This document shows, one piece after another, positions 46,003 through 57,849 of a DNA stretch of 64,000 bases. The first letter of the stretch is position 1, and every line of letters begins with the position of its first letter. Location of the stretch: NCBI GenBank assembly GCA_947172415.1, contig OX359196.1, positions 560,501 through 624,500 of the forward strand. Reading direction: 5' to 3'. The notes beneath the pieces were generated by a model that saw nothing but the letters and a program-made list of their open reading frames with translations, did no database searches and was not told the DNA's origin. The position numbers and the translations under genes are program-made. The stretch is from Chondrosia reniformis. Its lineage: Eukaryota > Porifera > Demospongiae > Chondrillida > Chondrillidae.

Positions 46003-46257
46003 AGACTGTTTGGTCACATCCTCCGATTGCCCGTTGACATACCTGCCAATGTTGCCATGACAACATACTTTGAATCTAGGGGGTTACGTGGAAGGGTTGT
46101 AACACCACGAACAACACTGCCAGTGGTACTAAATAGAGATCTGAAAGAAGCAGGAATGAAACAACGCCTACAATCCAAGGAAGACTTAGAGGAGCTACGG
46201 CAAAAGGCAATAGATAGAGACTTATTCAATGAACTAGTAGATACTGTAACTAAATGA
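46003..46257 (+). pseudogene. 3' fragment of a non-LTR retrotransposon polyprotein
   Basis: Frame reading RLFGHILRLPVDIPANVA, the C-terminal motif found after reverse transcriptase in many LINE-type elements, then 70 residues to a TGA 46255-46257. A (TTA)n tail follows (46290-46310), as expected for a 5'-truncated insertion. Upstream reverse transcriptase is missing. No function is expected. Confidence 0.7.
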
Positions 46258-46339
46258 ACACAAGCGCTGACATAGTGCGAAAGTGAACTTATTATATTAT
46301 TATTATTATAAGAGAATACAGGAGTATACAGAAATACCA

Positions 46340-47490
46340 CATTACATTGGTTTCACCAGTTCCATATGACAAGTGACTTCAAAAAAACATGTTAAAAAAC
46401 ATTTGACATAAAGTGGAAAGTAAAAGTTATCAAAACAAGTGGGAAATAACAGTTCTACTAGTTTGAACAAAAGGTTTACAGAATTAACTTCTTTCTTAGC
46501 TACGTATAATAAAATAACAAAATTGGTCAGTATTACAAAGCTTCAAATATCCTTCACAATAACAGTAGATCAGCATTGCAACTCTATGTGGTTCCAAAAC
46601 CTATAATTCATTGGGGCACGTAGAATGAATTACATTAACCTTTAGAGGGAGTTATTATAGATACAAGCTTTTCTTCAACTATGACTTTTTAAAAGGAGAG
46701 AGATGGGAATATTAATTAATTCTATTTTTTAAACTTTAGCTGTTTGGTACACACATAGGTAGGTTCCCAGACATTTGAAGTCCTGTAAATGACTTGTCTC
46801 AGTCAAATATATCAATTTCTAAGGTTTACCCCTTCACCTACACTCTCTATTGTTACCATGACAAACAGGCATTTGTATTACAGTCCATTAAAATAATGGG
46901 TATTTTGAAATATAACAGAAAATGCAACAATCACCCCAGTAACAACGTTAACATAAACACAGTTGCACAGAGCACTAGTATAAAAATAACAATTTTTTAC
47001 AAAATTGCATATGTAATGGTTAAATTTGTTATTTCAGATGACCTTTCACTGCCCATTTCACCTGCTGTACAGTAGCATATGTAGATAGCTCTTGTAGACA
47101 GTACTAGTCGTTAGTCTGGTGTGAAAAGCTAGCGTGGAAAGGTAAACCAAACGAGTTTGCACAATCCAGTGTAATAGAGATGATATTATCAAGAAATCCA
47201 GCTTTTATGTACGTATAGGGTGCGTAGTTATATAATGTAAAATTGGTCACAAAAATGGCTGCAAATGCATTATCACTAATTAGAGGTTGCACCATTTTGT
47301 TCCCTCTTGTAAGCAAGCCTTTTGGATAGAAATCAGCAGTGATACCAGCAAAGTGTTGTGTACATGTTACCCTTCACACAAGAGACATTCCAATGTCAAG
47401 ACCACAGTTTACGCTATTTTATTGTACCATTTGTACCTTCTAATGAGTACATCTGCTATATATACCACATATGGCTTATCAGTTGAATAG
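46340..47490. other. Gene-free DNA
   Basis: AT-rich, no supported exon or repeat unit. Confidence 0.4.
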
Positions 47491-48076
47491 CAGGCAGTTT
47501 GTCTTGTGTAACAAGCTAGAATGGAAAAGCAATAGACAGTCTTGTGTGACAAGCTAGAATGGACAAGCAATAGACAGTCTTGTGTGACAAGCTAGAATGG
47601 ACAAGCAATAGACAGTCTTGTGTGACAAGCTAGAATGGACAAGCAATAGACAGTGTTGTGTAACAAGCTAGAATGGACAAGCAATAGACAGTCTTGTGTG
47701 ACAAGCTAGAATGGACAAGCAATAGACAGTGTTGTGTAACAAGCTAGAATGGACAAGCAATAGACAGTCTTGTGTGACAAGCTAGAATGGACAAGCAATA
47801 GACAGCATTGTGTGACAAGCTAGAATGGACAAGCAATAGACAGTATTGTGTGACAAGCTAGAATGGACAAGCAATAGACAGTCTTGTGTGACAAGCTAGA
47901 ATGGACAAGCAATAGACAGTGTTGTGTAACAAGCTAGAATGGACAAGCAATAGACAGTCTTGTGTGACAAGCTAGAATGGACAAGCAATAGACAGTCTTG
48001 TGTGACAAGCTAGAATGGACAAGCAATAGACAGTCTTGTGTGACAAGCTAGAATGGACAAGCAATAGACAGTCTTG
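47491..48076. repeat. 38-base minisatellite
   Basis: About 15 copies of GACAAGCTAGAATGGACAAG plus CAATAGACAGTCTTGTGT, very uniform, ending inside a dispersed repeat of family A. Confidence 0.95.
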
Positions 48077-48245
48077 TGTCACTGATGAAGGGTGGAATTC
48101 CCAGAAACAGCTATCTGGCCCAGTTGGAGAAGAGAAGGAGAAGAAGAAAACTCTTGTATCCTCATCCAAAGCTCTCACTAGATTTAGTTCCCTATAGGCC
48201 TAAAGTAGATCTATCTAAAGTAGATATAGCATGTTGAAAATGATG
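48075..48245 (+). repeat. Dispersed repeat family A, longest copy
   Basis: Begins GATGAAGGGTGGAATTCCCAG, followed by AACAGCTATCTGGCCC, then the CTCATCCAAAGCTCTC and TTTAGTTCCCTATAGGC blocks. The first block occurs alone at 45220-45256. Confidence 0.75.
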
Positions 48246-48459
48246 TTAAAGACTATTCATACAATGAAGTGTCAGTCAATTCAAACTAGCTCTCTACTTC
48301 TGTTCAGTGCAGGCAAAAATGCTTACAAACCATTTACTACATTTCAAATTACATGAGAACTTCTGGAACACTTGGACATGTCATGTTAACATTACACGTA
48401 ACTGTCTACAGCACAAAGAAGTACGTGAATTGTTAATATTTTAATCACAAATATTTCAA

Positions 48460-49080
48460 GCTCTCAGCTGATTATATAGGTAAACACGGGGGGGGCTCCT
48501 ACCCACACTTCGCATAAGCCCTGGGTACAGACTGGATATATACAAACACACTTTCTCTCCTCCCTGTCAACAAGAAGATGCAATCTCTGGAGTGACACAT
48601 TTCTCAGGCATACAAAAGCTCCACCCGGGAGGACTACACAGCTCAATATCAAATAATCGGACCACCCGGAGATGAATACGTCCACATAAATTAGTTGTAT
48701 AAATCGCTGACGGCTCTAAAGTGATGGTAACGCTGATTCCTTTTGATACAAGAGACGCGCCCTATCCTGCTCTACCGCGAAGTTTCCCCGATAGCTCATA
48801 CTGGGACCTCTTCTAAGCCTTGACCAGCGGACCAGCATACGAACCTGCATCCCCTAACCCAGTACACTCTCGCTCAGTCTAATATACTATGTGACACGCT
48901 TACCTTTCGGACAAAGCAGATGGAGGAGGTTTAGAACCTTCTTCTTCCTTTCTTTTATTCAAGCTGTAAATCCTCAGCTATTCTTTGAACACGCTTCGCA
49001 AGTGCCTCGACTTGGCAGGTAGTCAAAACGGAAATGACGAACAAAGTGACGTAAAGGTAATGTAAATGGGAAATTCTTTT
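48460..49080. other. GC-richer stretch, unidentified
   Basis: Composition rises compared with its flanks and several splice-like signals are present on the minus strand, such as an exon-like run ending in CCGAAAG before GTAAGC at 48905-48900. On the plus strand 48722 opens a 31-codon frame. No frame is long and no family is recognised. It may be the promoter and first exons of an unannotated gene. Confidence 0.25.
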
Positions 49081-49086
49081 TTTATT
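49081..49086 (-). terminator. Polyadenylation signal of RPL29
   Basis: AATAAA on the minus strand, 45 bases past the RPL29 stop. Confidence 0.6.
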
Positions 49087-49130
49087 TTATTTTTTCTGGA
49101 AAAACAACAAATCTTAAAGTAGTGTTACAA

Positions 49131-51988
49131 TCACGCAGTGTCCATCTCTTGTGACTTGCGATTTCTCTTGTTATGTTTCTTGGCAAATCTCATATTTCTG
49201 AGGAACTTAGGGTCAACCTTAACAAAAAGATGATTCAGCAGTAAATTTTGAAGTATATAGTACATACAGACTCTTATAAACACATAACTATGGTTACAAT
49301 ATTTTGCTGTAGCTACAAGCAGCTCACTTAAGTAGACAAATATCTGGCTTATATCATGGTTATATTATCATACCAGGGATTTGCCTCTAAAAATATCCTC
49401 CTCCCCTCTCTTGAAGAAAAGTTAAATTACCAAATTTTAAAAGCAGACCACACTGAACTATAAGTTGCCCTTCAAAACCTTCAAAATGTACTATATTGGA
49501 TTTTGTCCCCCTTGTGAAGTTTTCCAAAGGAAACCATAGAGGTTCACTGGGAAGCAGTTCAAAGCATATCTCACAGTTTAAAGGAAATGCGACTGAATTG
49601 CATGTTATAACAACTGGCCTCATCCAGCTGATGGGCAAGCTAATTGTGAAATCAGTACCATATCCTGAGGAAGGGATGAGTGTGATGTCAAACTATTTAT
49701 CATTTGATGGGAGCCATATTATTACATGACAAACACTATCTCCCTCTCCCTCTCCCTCCCTCTCTCTTTCTCAGTTATATTACAATTACAGCAATGACCA
49801 TTGCATTACCCATTGTTGTGCAACTATAGCAAACGTTCAACTGGTCACATTAAATAGTACATTAATCTGTACATTAAACAGTGTTTTAATGTCCAGAGAG
49901 CAAAGGACAGTTCAAGTGAACATTATCATTTTAACATAACTTCAAAGTTACTCTATGAACAAATTTGATTTCAGCATGTCAGTAAATATAAGTGTGTGAT
50001 ATTAATAGACAGACTACGTAGGTGCTTCATTCAAATAAAGTCACTACAACACTGAACAGGTAAAAAAGAAATGTGGATTTCTAGTAAAAAGCCTATAGGG
50101 GAACTAAATCTGAAGAGAGAGCTGATGTTTTGGTCCTCACCTGTGCTTAGCGATAAAGACTATTGTCATTGTCATTATATTGACCTACCTACCTACATAT
50201 ATACCAAGTTATATCTCTAAAGAATAAGGATCTCAAAAAAGTTGAAAGATGAACCATTTATTCCTATACGTATCTTGAGATCAAAGGCTTTACCAACCCA
50301 ATATATTACGTATCCCTAGATACTCAAAAGGATGAACTATCTAATAAAAGACAAATGTAAGGCTAAAAGATGGACATTCCATACAAGATGTTGAGACATC
50401 GAGCTTAAGATCAGCTTTTAATCTTAAAAACTCTTTCAAGATGTTTATAGTACAATAGTTTATTCTGGTGGTACCAAATATGGAAATCTTTAAGGCCAAA
50501 TACAATTCCATTCACAACTATTTCTAGTGTAACAACAAATCAGTGGTTGCTCCACTTCTCAATAGGTGAGTGTCAGATGATACCACAGAAGGTGTGCTTG
50601 CTCGCTATACACCAGCACCTCAGCTGAGAAGAATACAAGCACCACTTGATAAATTGTTTCTCAGTGTAAAATTTAGTGTTTCTTTTATAAAATATGACAC
50701 GAAGAGCAATATATGTACATGTTAGCATGTTAGCAAACATTTGAGTTGCAAATTAGTTCAATGTAATGGTTTGCTATTAAAAAATGCACTTTGACTTCTT
50801 CAGGGCTGGGGAATCCTTAATACCCCTATCTCACCTTAAATGAAATCCTGCTATTCAGCTGCTGTAAGGTTAAATGACAGCCATTCAGTACACCACTTAA
50901 GGTTGGTAAACCTTTTCAAACCAGGTTTAGCTTTAAAAATTACATGTCTGATAAGAAACTTCACGGAATGTAAAAGTTAAAGTTTTCAAATGCTGATCAT
51001 ACGTAGCACATTAATCCATAAACTACGGTTACTACTGCTGATGGTGCTAGTAAGGATTTACAGAGATGAAGCATGCAGAGCATAGGTAAATGGGCAATCA
51101 CCACGTTTAATAGATTTACTGTGGGTTTCTCACTACAAATCTGCACTCAAGTTTACTTTTGTGGCATTCACAACTTTGAAGTCACTCTTGGAAGTGATTA
51201 CAACATTTAGATCATGCAAATCTGATAATCGGATGAGACATCACTGGTGTGACATCCTGGTCATTTGTATCACATTGCATACAGTGTAAAATGAGTCACT
51301 AATATACGTAAGACTTTGGTCAACTTTAGTGATCATTCATAAACGTACGTACATATTTATCATAGCCTTTGCCCATTTAATCTGGGTATTGGAGGTCTAA
51401 TGGTTATTATATGTACATTGCTAAATATCAGTTCTGCTACAATCATGGCTTGTCATGATCAATGTTTACAATGCTGTTGGTGGCAGAAATTGACAAGTGA
51501 GAGCCATTGTTTAATTGGTATGCTCTGGCTACGGGTGGGCAGGCTGGGTTTCATTCAGAAATTTTTGTAGGGGGGGGGGCAAAAATTGACTTATTAATTT
51601 TTTTGCAAATAATGCCCCCCTCCCCCCACTCCCCTATGAATGAAACCCTGGCAGGTCACTGCTATTAGTTTAGTTTAGTTTAGTTTGTGTTCTGTATTGT
51701 GTGTTTCGACAGTAGCTTCTAAGCTAGTGACATCTCCAAGTAATATAAGACATTGACTTTCAAACAAAATGGCCAACCTACTCCTTTTAAAGATGGATAG
51801 CGATGCGTCTTTGGCCTTTTGATGCCATTTCTGTGGTTCTTGTGACCTGTAACATAAAAACGGAATATTGATACTATTATAAAAGCAAGCTTAGAGCTAA
51901 TATAATATAACAAAAGCGAGTCTCCCTCTTCAATCAAACTTAAACTCTCACCTTGGTTATGGTTCGTATGATTCTTTGACTTTGCCAT
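49131..51988 (-). CDS. RPL29: Ribosomal protein eL29 (RPL29)
   Basis: Small basic protein of the 60S subunit. Exons 51988-51952, 51846-51782 and 49217-49131 (TGA); phases close to give 62 aa. Reads MAKSKNHTNHNQ, then GHKNHRNGIKRPKTHRYPSLKG, then VDPKFLRNMRFAKKHNK, matching eL29 throughout. It stops after KSQEMDTA, so it has the short form known from yeast (59 aa) and lacks the long Lys/Ala tail of mammals. The second intron (49218-51781) is 2.56 kb, very large beside the tiny exons, and contains dispersed repeats (50085-50128) and a G-rich inverted-repeat element (51546-51652). Confidence 0.95.
49218..51781. other. Large RPL29 intron
   Basis: No protein exon seen. Ribosomal-protein introns often host snoRNAs; I looked for C/D box pairs on the minus strand and found none I would defend. 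It includes a reverse copy of family A and a short inverted-repeat element. Confidence 0.4.
51546..51652. mobile_element. Short inverted-repeat element with G/C runs
   Basis: Ends GGGTTTCATTCA and TGAATGAAACCC are exact inverted repeats; inside lie GGGGGGGGGGCAAAAATTG and a CCCCCCTCCCC partner. A related, larger sequence with the same AGAAACCCTGG end lies at about 53325-53735 in the mTERF gene. Confidence 0.6.
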
Positions 51989-52148
51989 AACTACTGACTA
52001 TATAAGTAGAAGACCTGGTTAAATATAGAGATGAAAATAGTGGATACATTCTAAAGGAAAGAAATTGAAATCGTACCTTCAAACTACACCACGTGTATAG
52101 TTTTTAAAATTCCGTATACTTTTGTATATTCAGGTCTCGTCGTTAAAA
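51989..52148. promoter_or_regulatory. 160-base divergent promoter between RPL29 and the mTERF gene
   Basis: Head-to-head start codons 160 bases apart, no TATA box seen. Both products serve translation systems, cytosolic and mitochondrial. Confidence 0.55.
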
Positions 52149-55100
52149 ATGGCCGTCGTTAGAAATTGGTCAAGCTTAAAGTTTAATTCTATATTGACGC
52201 AAGATGTAATCAGTTTGTTTCGAAGGCACCTTTTCTATCCTGCGACATGTGTAAGGTTTGCTTCCAAGAAATCTAAAAAGACAGCAGATATCACGATTGA
52301 GGTAGGGTGATCATTTAGTGCAGATATGTGCAAATTATTGCTGTAAATGCACGTTTTAATAGGATCTGGAGGATACTATAAAGGAGAACGAAAAGCTGAA
52401 GTTACGAGACAGTAAAACGGAAAAGAGGGTGCAGTTGTTTTACCGTAAAGAGGAAGGCAAGACGCGAAAGCGACCGTCAGTGACACAGCAATATAAACAC
52501 TTTGTGGAAAGCGAAGATCCGTTCTTGGAAAGCAGACAGATGCGGCAAGAAAGTATTGATTTTGCTGAAGGATTGCAAAAGAAGTTAGAAATAAAGGACC
52601 CGTTGACCGTGTTTCGCAGAGCTCAGCCATCTGTGCTTGGTACTTCGAAAGAAGAACTTGAGAAGATGTTTAAGAAGATGAGGGAAGCAGGATTTCAGAC
52701 CTCGGAGTGTACTGACATTTTGAAGGGGTTTCCCCCTGCCTTTGTGATTGACTATAATCATCTCTTTAAAGTGTGTCAAGTCCTCACCAAATACAATATC
52801 ACCTGGCAAGATTTATTAAGGAATGGTTTTGAAATCTTTTCGCTGGATCCAAATGTTGTAAGTAATAGAATAACAATAATAATTTATTATTAAAATATAG
52901 TACTTTTTGGGTCGGTTGTCCAGACCGGGCATTGCAATCGCTAACTCGCAACTATAACATTTGAACGAACTTTCACTAGAATAATGTCACCATGCATGCT
53001 CGATAACCTTTTACGATTAACAATTGCAATGTCTGTTCTGGACAACCGACCCCAAAAGTACTGTACGTATATGAGGATCACTACTGAGTAAAATGTATAT
53101 ATATATATAATAATAATAATAATTGTTTATTATTGTGACATGCCATACAAAAAACTGAAATCAGAAAAAATATGGCCCAACCAGGTTTGGTTTACAAGTC
53201 ACATAGAGTAAGATCATCATACGTAGTACTGCTGCATACTTTTAAACACTGATAATCCAGTCACCCATCTGATATATTAGGTCCCACAGGGGACTGGATT
53301 GGGAAGGTGTACAGTGTTTCCTTCAGAGTATTTAGCAAGGGGGGGAATGATGATAATAGAAATGAAGGGGGGGCAAACATATTTAGTGCACCAATGTTCA
53401 TTCTAGCACTTATATAGTGTGGAATCATCTATATGATATGATATGTTCTCCAGAAGAAATCAATTTTAGTCCTTCTAAGATTGATTTTCCTACATTCTGA
53501 GAGGTATTGTAAGGACTAGAAAACACAGAAAAATATCAATTTAGAATTATGCCTATTATATATTACAAAATGCATCCTATTATGTTTATATTACCCACTT
53601 ATAAGTATTTGCTGATTGAATGAAAGTGTTTTTTGTAGATTATGCATACATACTCCATAACATTCGAGGGGGCACAAATTTTTTAAAGGGAGAGGGGCAA
53701 ATTCTCTGCCCCCCCCCTGCAAGAAACCCTGGTGTATACGTATAAACTCACTGTCTTGGATTATATTACATATAATCATTTCATTATATTATTACAAATC
53801 CTATGTATGTACAATTATTCACTAGATTCTGATATTAAATATTGTATATTTGGTTGTGCATGTATATGTGTATAAATTGTGTATATACGTATGTTTGTGT
53901 ATTGTATATATATTGTATAAAATATCCCTTTTGCTTTAAAGAGTTTTTCCTAATTATGTGACACATACGTAATATATGACCTCTGTCAATTTATTATTGT
54001 TATTCCTTTAGAGGTTGCTAAAAAATGAATAAACTAATGAATATTTGGGTTATACTGTATGCACATAAATAAGAAATAGTTTGACCTCTGACCCCTATGT
54101 ACTTTAGTTGGAGGAGAGACTGAAAATGCTAGTGGATAATGGAATTAAAATGAAAAACCTGACTCTTATTGAAAACTGTCCCTCCATTCTCATGTTTCCC
54201 CTCAACAAGGAAACACTTGAAAAATTCAAAGTTTTGAAGGTACACCTATGTAACCAAGTGATAAGTTAACCACAACTATTTGGCATTTAATAATTTTGTC
54301 CAACGTATGTGCTGTACTGTTCACATGTCAATTGTGTACATTTATACAGTAAGGCATGCCATTACTGAATATAATCTGCCCATATTGTTTAATTCTTTTG
54401 TCTCTATAAGTTAGTGAATAATTACATATAGATATAAGTGCACTAATGATCTGAAAGACTTTCCTAATCCACTATGAATGTAATTAAGATTGAGTGAGCA
54501 CGTATTTCTGAGTATACTTTATCCACTGAATACATGTAATAGTTATACACTCCACCCCTAGGCTTTTTGCAAGCTTTTAGGCATTTACTGAGTTATCGGT
54601 GGGATATCACATTGTATAACTATAATAAGAGGCTAAAGTGCCTTTATTATAATTATACAACAAGTTGTGGAATATAATTTGCCTTGGTTGCCCCAGCAAC
54701 GGAGTGTATATGTGTATATACAAGTAAATAAAAAAACATTTACAAAAATGATGTTAGAAGTAGGAATGGTAGTGTTCACTAATACATCTGCAAAAAGTAT
54801 CGAAACAAGACACTGATTATATGATAAGGCTAATCATACAGAAGTTGCATATATACTGAAATTTAAGTAAATTAACCATACACTTCTGTGTTTGGACGCA
54901 CTAACCTTAAGTAGGAATGGTAGTAATGATGCAACCATTAAATGATAGTAGGAATCGTTATATGTATGTCATTTAAAGTATTTGAAATTGTTTAACTATT
55001 GTTGTATAGATTATTGTAGTATAGATTGTTGAAAATATGAAAAGTCATCGGAATACAAGTGACTGAACTCTTATCTTGGTTGGAGGACTGATGCCCTGTT

Positions 55101-57530
55101 AAATGGCAACCAGTGAATGCTTCTTAATCATCCAAGATGGAAAATCATAAAAGAGGATCCTGGGATCTTTGAAGAGCTGTTATGTCCTCCTTATGGGGCT
55201 CACTAGTGTGGTACACTTTGGTAGTACCCATTGGCTGGTGTTTAGTAGGACTTTGGTCTTCTAAGCATGATAAGGATTTGGTCACTCGGCTGGTTCAGTG
55301 TCAGTGTAATGATTTCAGTGATTATTCATATTTTCATTCTAGCCTTTACCTAAGTTTTGTGCAATTAATTTCTCTTTTCATGTTTTGTTACATTAGAAAA
55401 TGGGTTTCTTTACAAAGTGGCTATCAAAAGGAGCATTCCAATCCTTGGTAAGCGATTGGGTGAACTTCTTGGAAACTGTAACACTGTATGACACAGAGTG
55501 ACCATCTTACAATACTTTCAGACCATATCTATCTAGGGTAGACTGTAGCAGTTTAGCTGTAACATGTCTCCATCTAGTTGTAGACTGTCTCCATCTACCC
55601 CTCCCCTCCCTATCCCCCTTCCTCTAAGGAGTGACAGTTACTAGGTTACAGAGTGACAGTTACTAGGTTACAGAGTGACAGTTACTAGATTACGGAGTGG
55701 CAGTTACTAGGTTACGGAGTGACAGTTACCAGGTTACAGAGTGACAGTTACTAGGTTACAGAGTGGCAGTTACTAGGTTACAGAGTGACAGTTACTAGGT
55801 TACGGAGTGGCAGTTACTAGGTTACAGAGTGACAGTTACTAGGTTACAGAGTGGCAGTTACTAGGTTACAGAGTGGCAGTTACTAGGTTATGGAGTGACA
55901 GTTACTAGGTTACAGTTACTAGGTTACAGAGTGACAGTTACTAGGTTACAGAGTGGCAGTTACTAGGTTACAGAGTGGCAGTTACTAGGTTACAGAGTGA
56001 CAGTTACTAGGTTACAGAGTGACAGTTACTAGGTTACAGAGTGGCAGTTACTAGGTTACAGAGTGGCAGTTACTAGGTTACAGAGTGGCAGTTACTAGGT
56101 TACGGAGTGACAGTTACTAGGTTACTTGTGTATTCAGTTGAGTCATGCTCATGAGATTGAATTGGATGAGAATGCTCGAGATGTAGCCAAGATGCTGAAG
56201 CAGCTGGGAATCTCTCCAGACTTCATTGTCACCAAGGGACCGTCTGTTTTCAAACAAGATGGTGAGCCCCTCTCTGACACATGCAGAATAGTTATGATGT
56301 GCATGTGATATGGGCAGCCAACTTCGTCTAGCTAATCCACAGGTAATATAGCATTAGGCCAATCCTGATGCAAGAGATTATTTGTAGTAGAATAAAGATT
56401 GTTTTAGCCCTGTATGGTAGTCCAAAGAATGTTTAATCATACGTAGCTACATAAGTAGTGTCTGTACTTTTAATGATCATTATGTTTCATATTCTACAAG
56501 TATGCACTGACTAGCGGTAATGTTGAAAGGTGTGTAACTGTGAAATTGTGTGAATGGTGAATCTCTTTCACTGCAGCTGCTCATTTGAAGGAGATTATTT
56601 GCCTCCTCTCCAGTGGTCCCCTCTACCTGGAGGCCAGAGTGCTAAAGTACTTCATTATATCCTTTCCCAACTGGTTTGGTACTGTTGACCCAGTAAGTTA
56701 GACCTACATACCGTAACTGTACCATCACATTGCGCAATACTGAGAAAGACTAGACTAGCCTTTGAAAATCTAATACACCATTTTCCTACATGCTATGCCT
56801 ATTCTTTAAAAAGCCTATAGGGAACTAAACCTGGAGAGAGCTATACATAGCTGTACAATACCGAAAGAGACTAGCCTAGGCTATGATCAGCCATTTACAA
56901 GATTGTGCAATGCATTGTTTAATTACTTTACTTGTTTTTGTTGGTAGACCTTGTTAAAAAGACGTTTGATGGTTATTGACGATCTCCTGAAGGAACACTC
57001 TTCAGTGGATGCATTGTTCAATGTTGTGAGTTTCTTTGCATGCCCGCCATCTCCCTCCTCCCCACTTGTGTAATAGGTCCTCCACCTTTGGCTAGTTTCG
57101 TTATTTGTACATGTGTACGTAGTAATTTTCTTCTGTTGTTCTTTGATATACGTGTACCTCCTCTTCCTACTAATTAGTTGGCAAATTCTTTGGAATTGCT
57201 GAACCCAGCAAAAAAGGTTGAAGAAAGTATAAAATATTTAACTGATTCAGCTGGTTTTACTAAAATAGACATAGGTACATATTTGTACATCCACCCATCT
57301 ATCATCCATCCATCCATCATATCTATACACCCATCCATCCATCCATCCATCCATCCATCCATCCATCCATCCATCCACCCATCCACCCATCCACCCATCC
57401 ACCCACCCATCCACCCTACCATCCATCCACCCATCCACTGCCTTCTTATATTGCAGCCATTATAACATTGAAGAGTGTTGGATTTCTCTGTCAAGATGTT
57501 GAAGCTGAATTGAAGCCAAAGTTACAGTAA
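52149..57530 (+). CDS. Mitochondrial mTERF-family protein
   Basis: mTERF proteins bind mitochondrial nucleic acid and act in transcription or ribosome assembly. Exons 52149-52301, 52363-52857, 54108-54239, 55397-55447, 56138-56261, 56577-56692, 56948-57025, 57178-57274, 57457-57530 (TAA); phases close, 439 aa. Residues 1-45 ([27 protein letters not shown]) form a basic presequence. Helical repeats in the rest show the family pattern of a Pro after a hydrophobic run ([46 protein letters not shown]). Which mTERF (1-4) is not clear. Introns hold the foldback unit at 54719, a 22-base minisatellite and a CCAT array. The 17-codon exon at 55397 is the least sure. A polyadenylation signal is at 57842-57847. 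Confidence 0.85.
53325..53735. repeat. G/C-run element in an mTERF-gene intron
   Basis: Starts near GTTTCCTTCAGAG, contains AGCAAGGGGGGG and AAGGGGGGGCAAA, ends CCCCCCTGCAAGAAACCCTG. Resembles an internally expanded relative of the element at 51546-51652. Confidence 0.5.
54719..54922. mobile_element. Single copy of the foldback unit in an mTERF-gene intron
   Basis: Matches the left arm of the 9381-9760 palindrome almost base for base, then continues through CTAACCTTAAGTAGGAATGG as the reversed right arm does. AAGTAGGAATGGTAG occurs near both ends of the unit, at 54759 and 54909. It shows that the palindrome is built from a dispersed repeat. Confidence 0.85.
55627..56127. repeat. 22-base minisatellite in an mTERF-gene intron
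   Basis: About 23 copies of GAGTGACAGTTACTAGGTTA plus CA, with GTGGC variants. It ends 10 bases before the acceptor of exon 5. Confidence 0.95.
57285..57440. repeat. (CCAT)n repeat in an mTERF-gene intron
   Basis: Third CCAT/CCAC array in the window, in the last intron of the mTERF gene. Confidence 0.9.
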
Positions 57531-57841
57531 ATTGAGACAATAGCACTCTTTATATGCTCACTGTAATGTGTGTTAGCTTCAGTTCAATTTTACGATATTC
57601 TGTTGTTCCCTATTTGTACATAATGTATGAATATTCAAGAACCAACAAATATGTTTTTATTTTTTTGCCTTTTCCTCAATTTTTCCTCTTTTCTTTTTTT
57701 CTTTCTTAATCATCTTCCTACTGTTCCCCCTCTGGAAGTTGAGTTGTGATAACTTCTTATTCTTAGTTTTTATTTTATAATGAATACTTTTCGCCTGTAA
57801 TAGAAGATGATATTTAGTTTAGAACATTTAACTTAAGTTAT

Positions 57842-57847
57842 AATAAA
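57842..57847 (+). terminator. Polyadenylation signal of the mTERF gene
   Basis: AATAAA about 310 bases after the stop codon. Confidence 0.5.
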
Positions 57848-57849
57848 GT

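Noticed and set aside
47491..48076. CRISPR-like array of 38-base units
   Set aside because: No spacers: the entire unit repeats; eukaryotic minisatellite.
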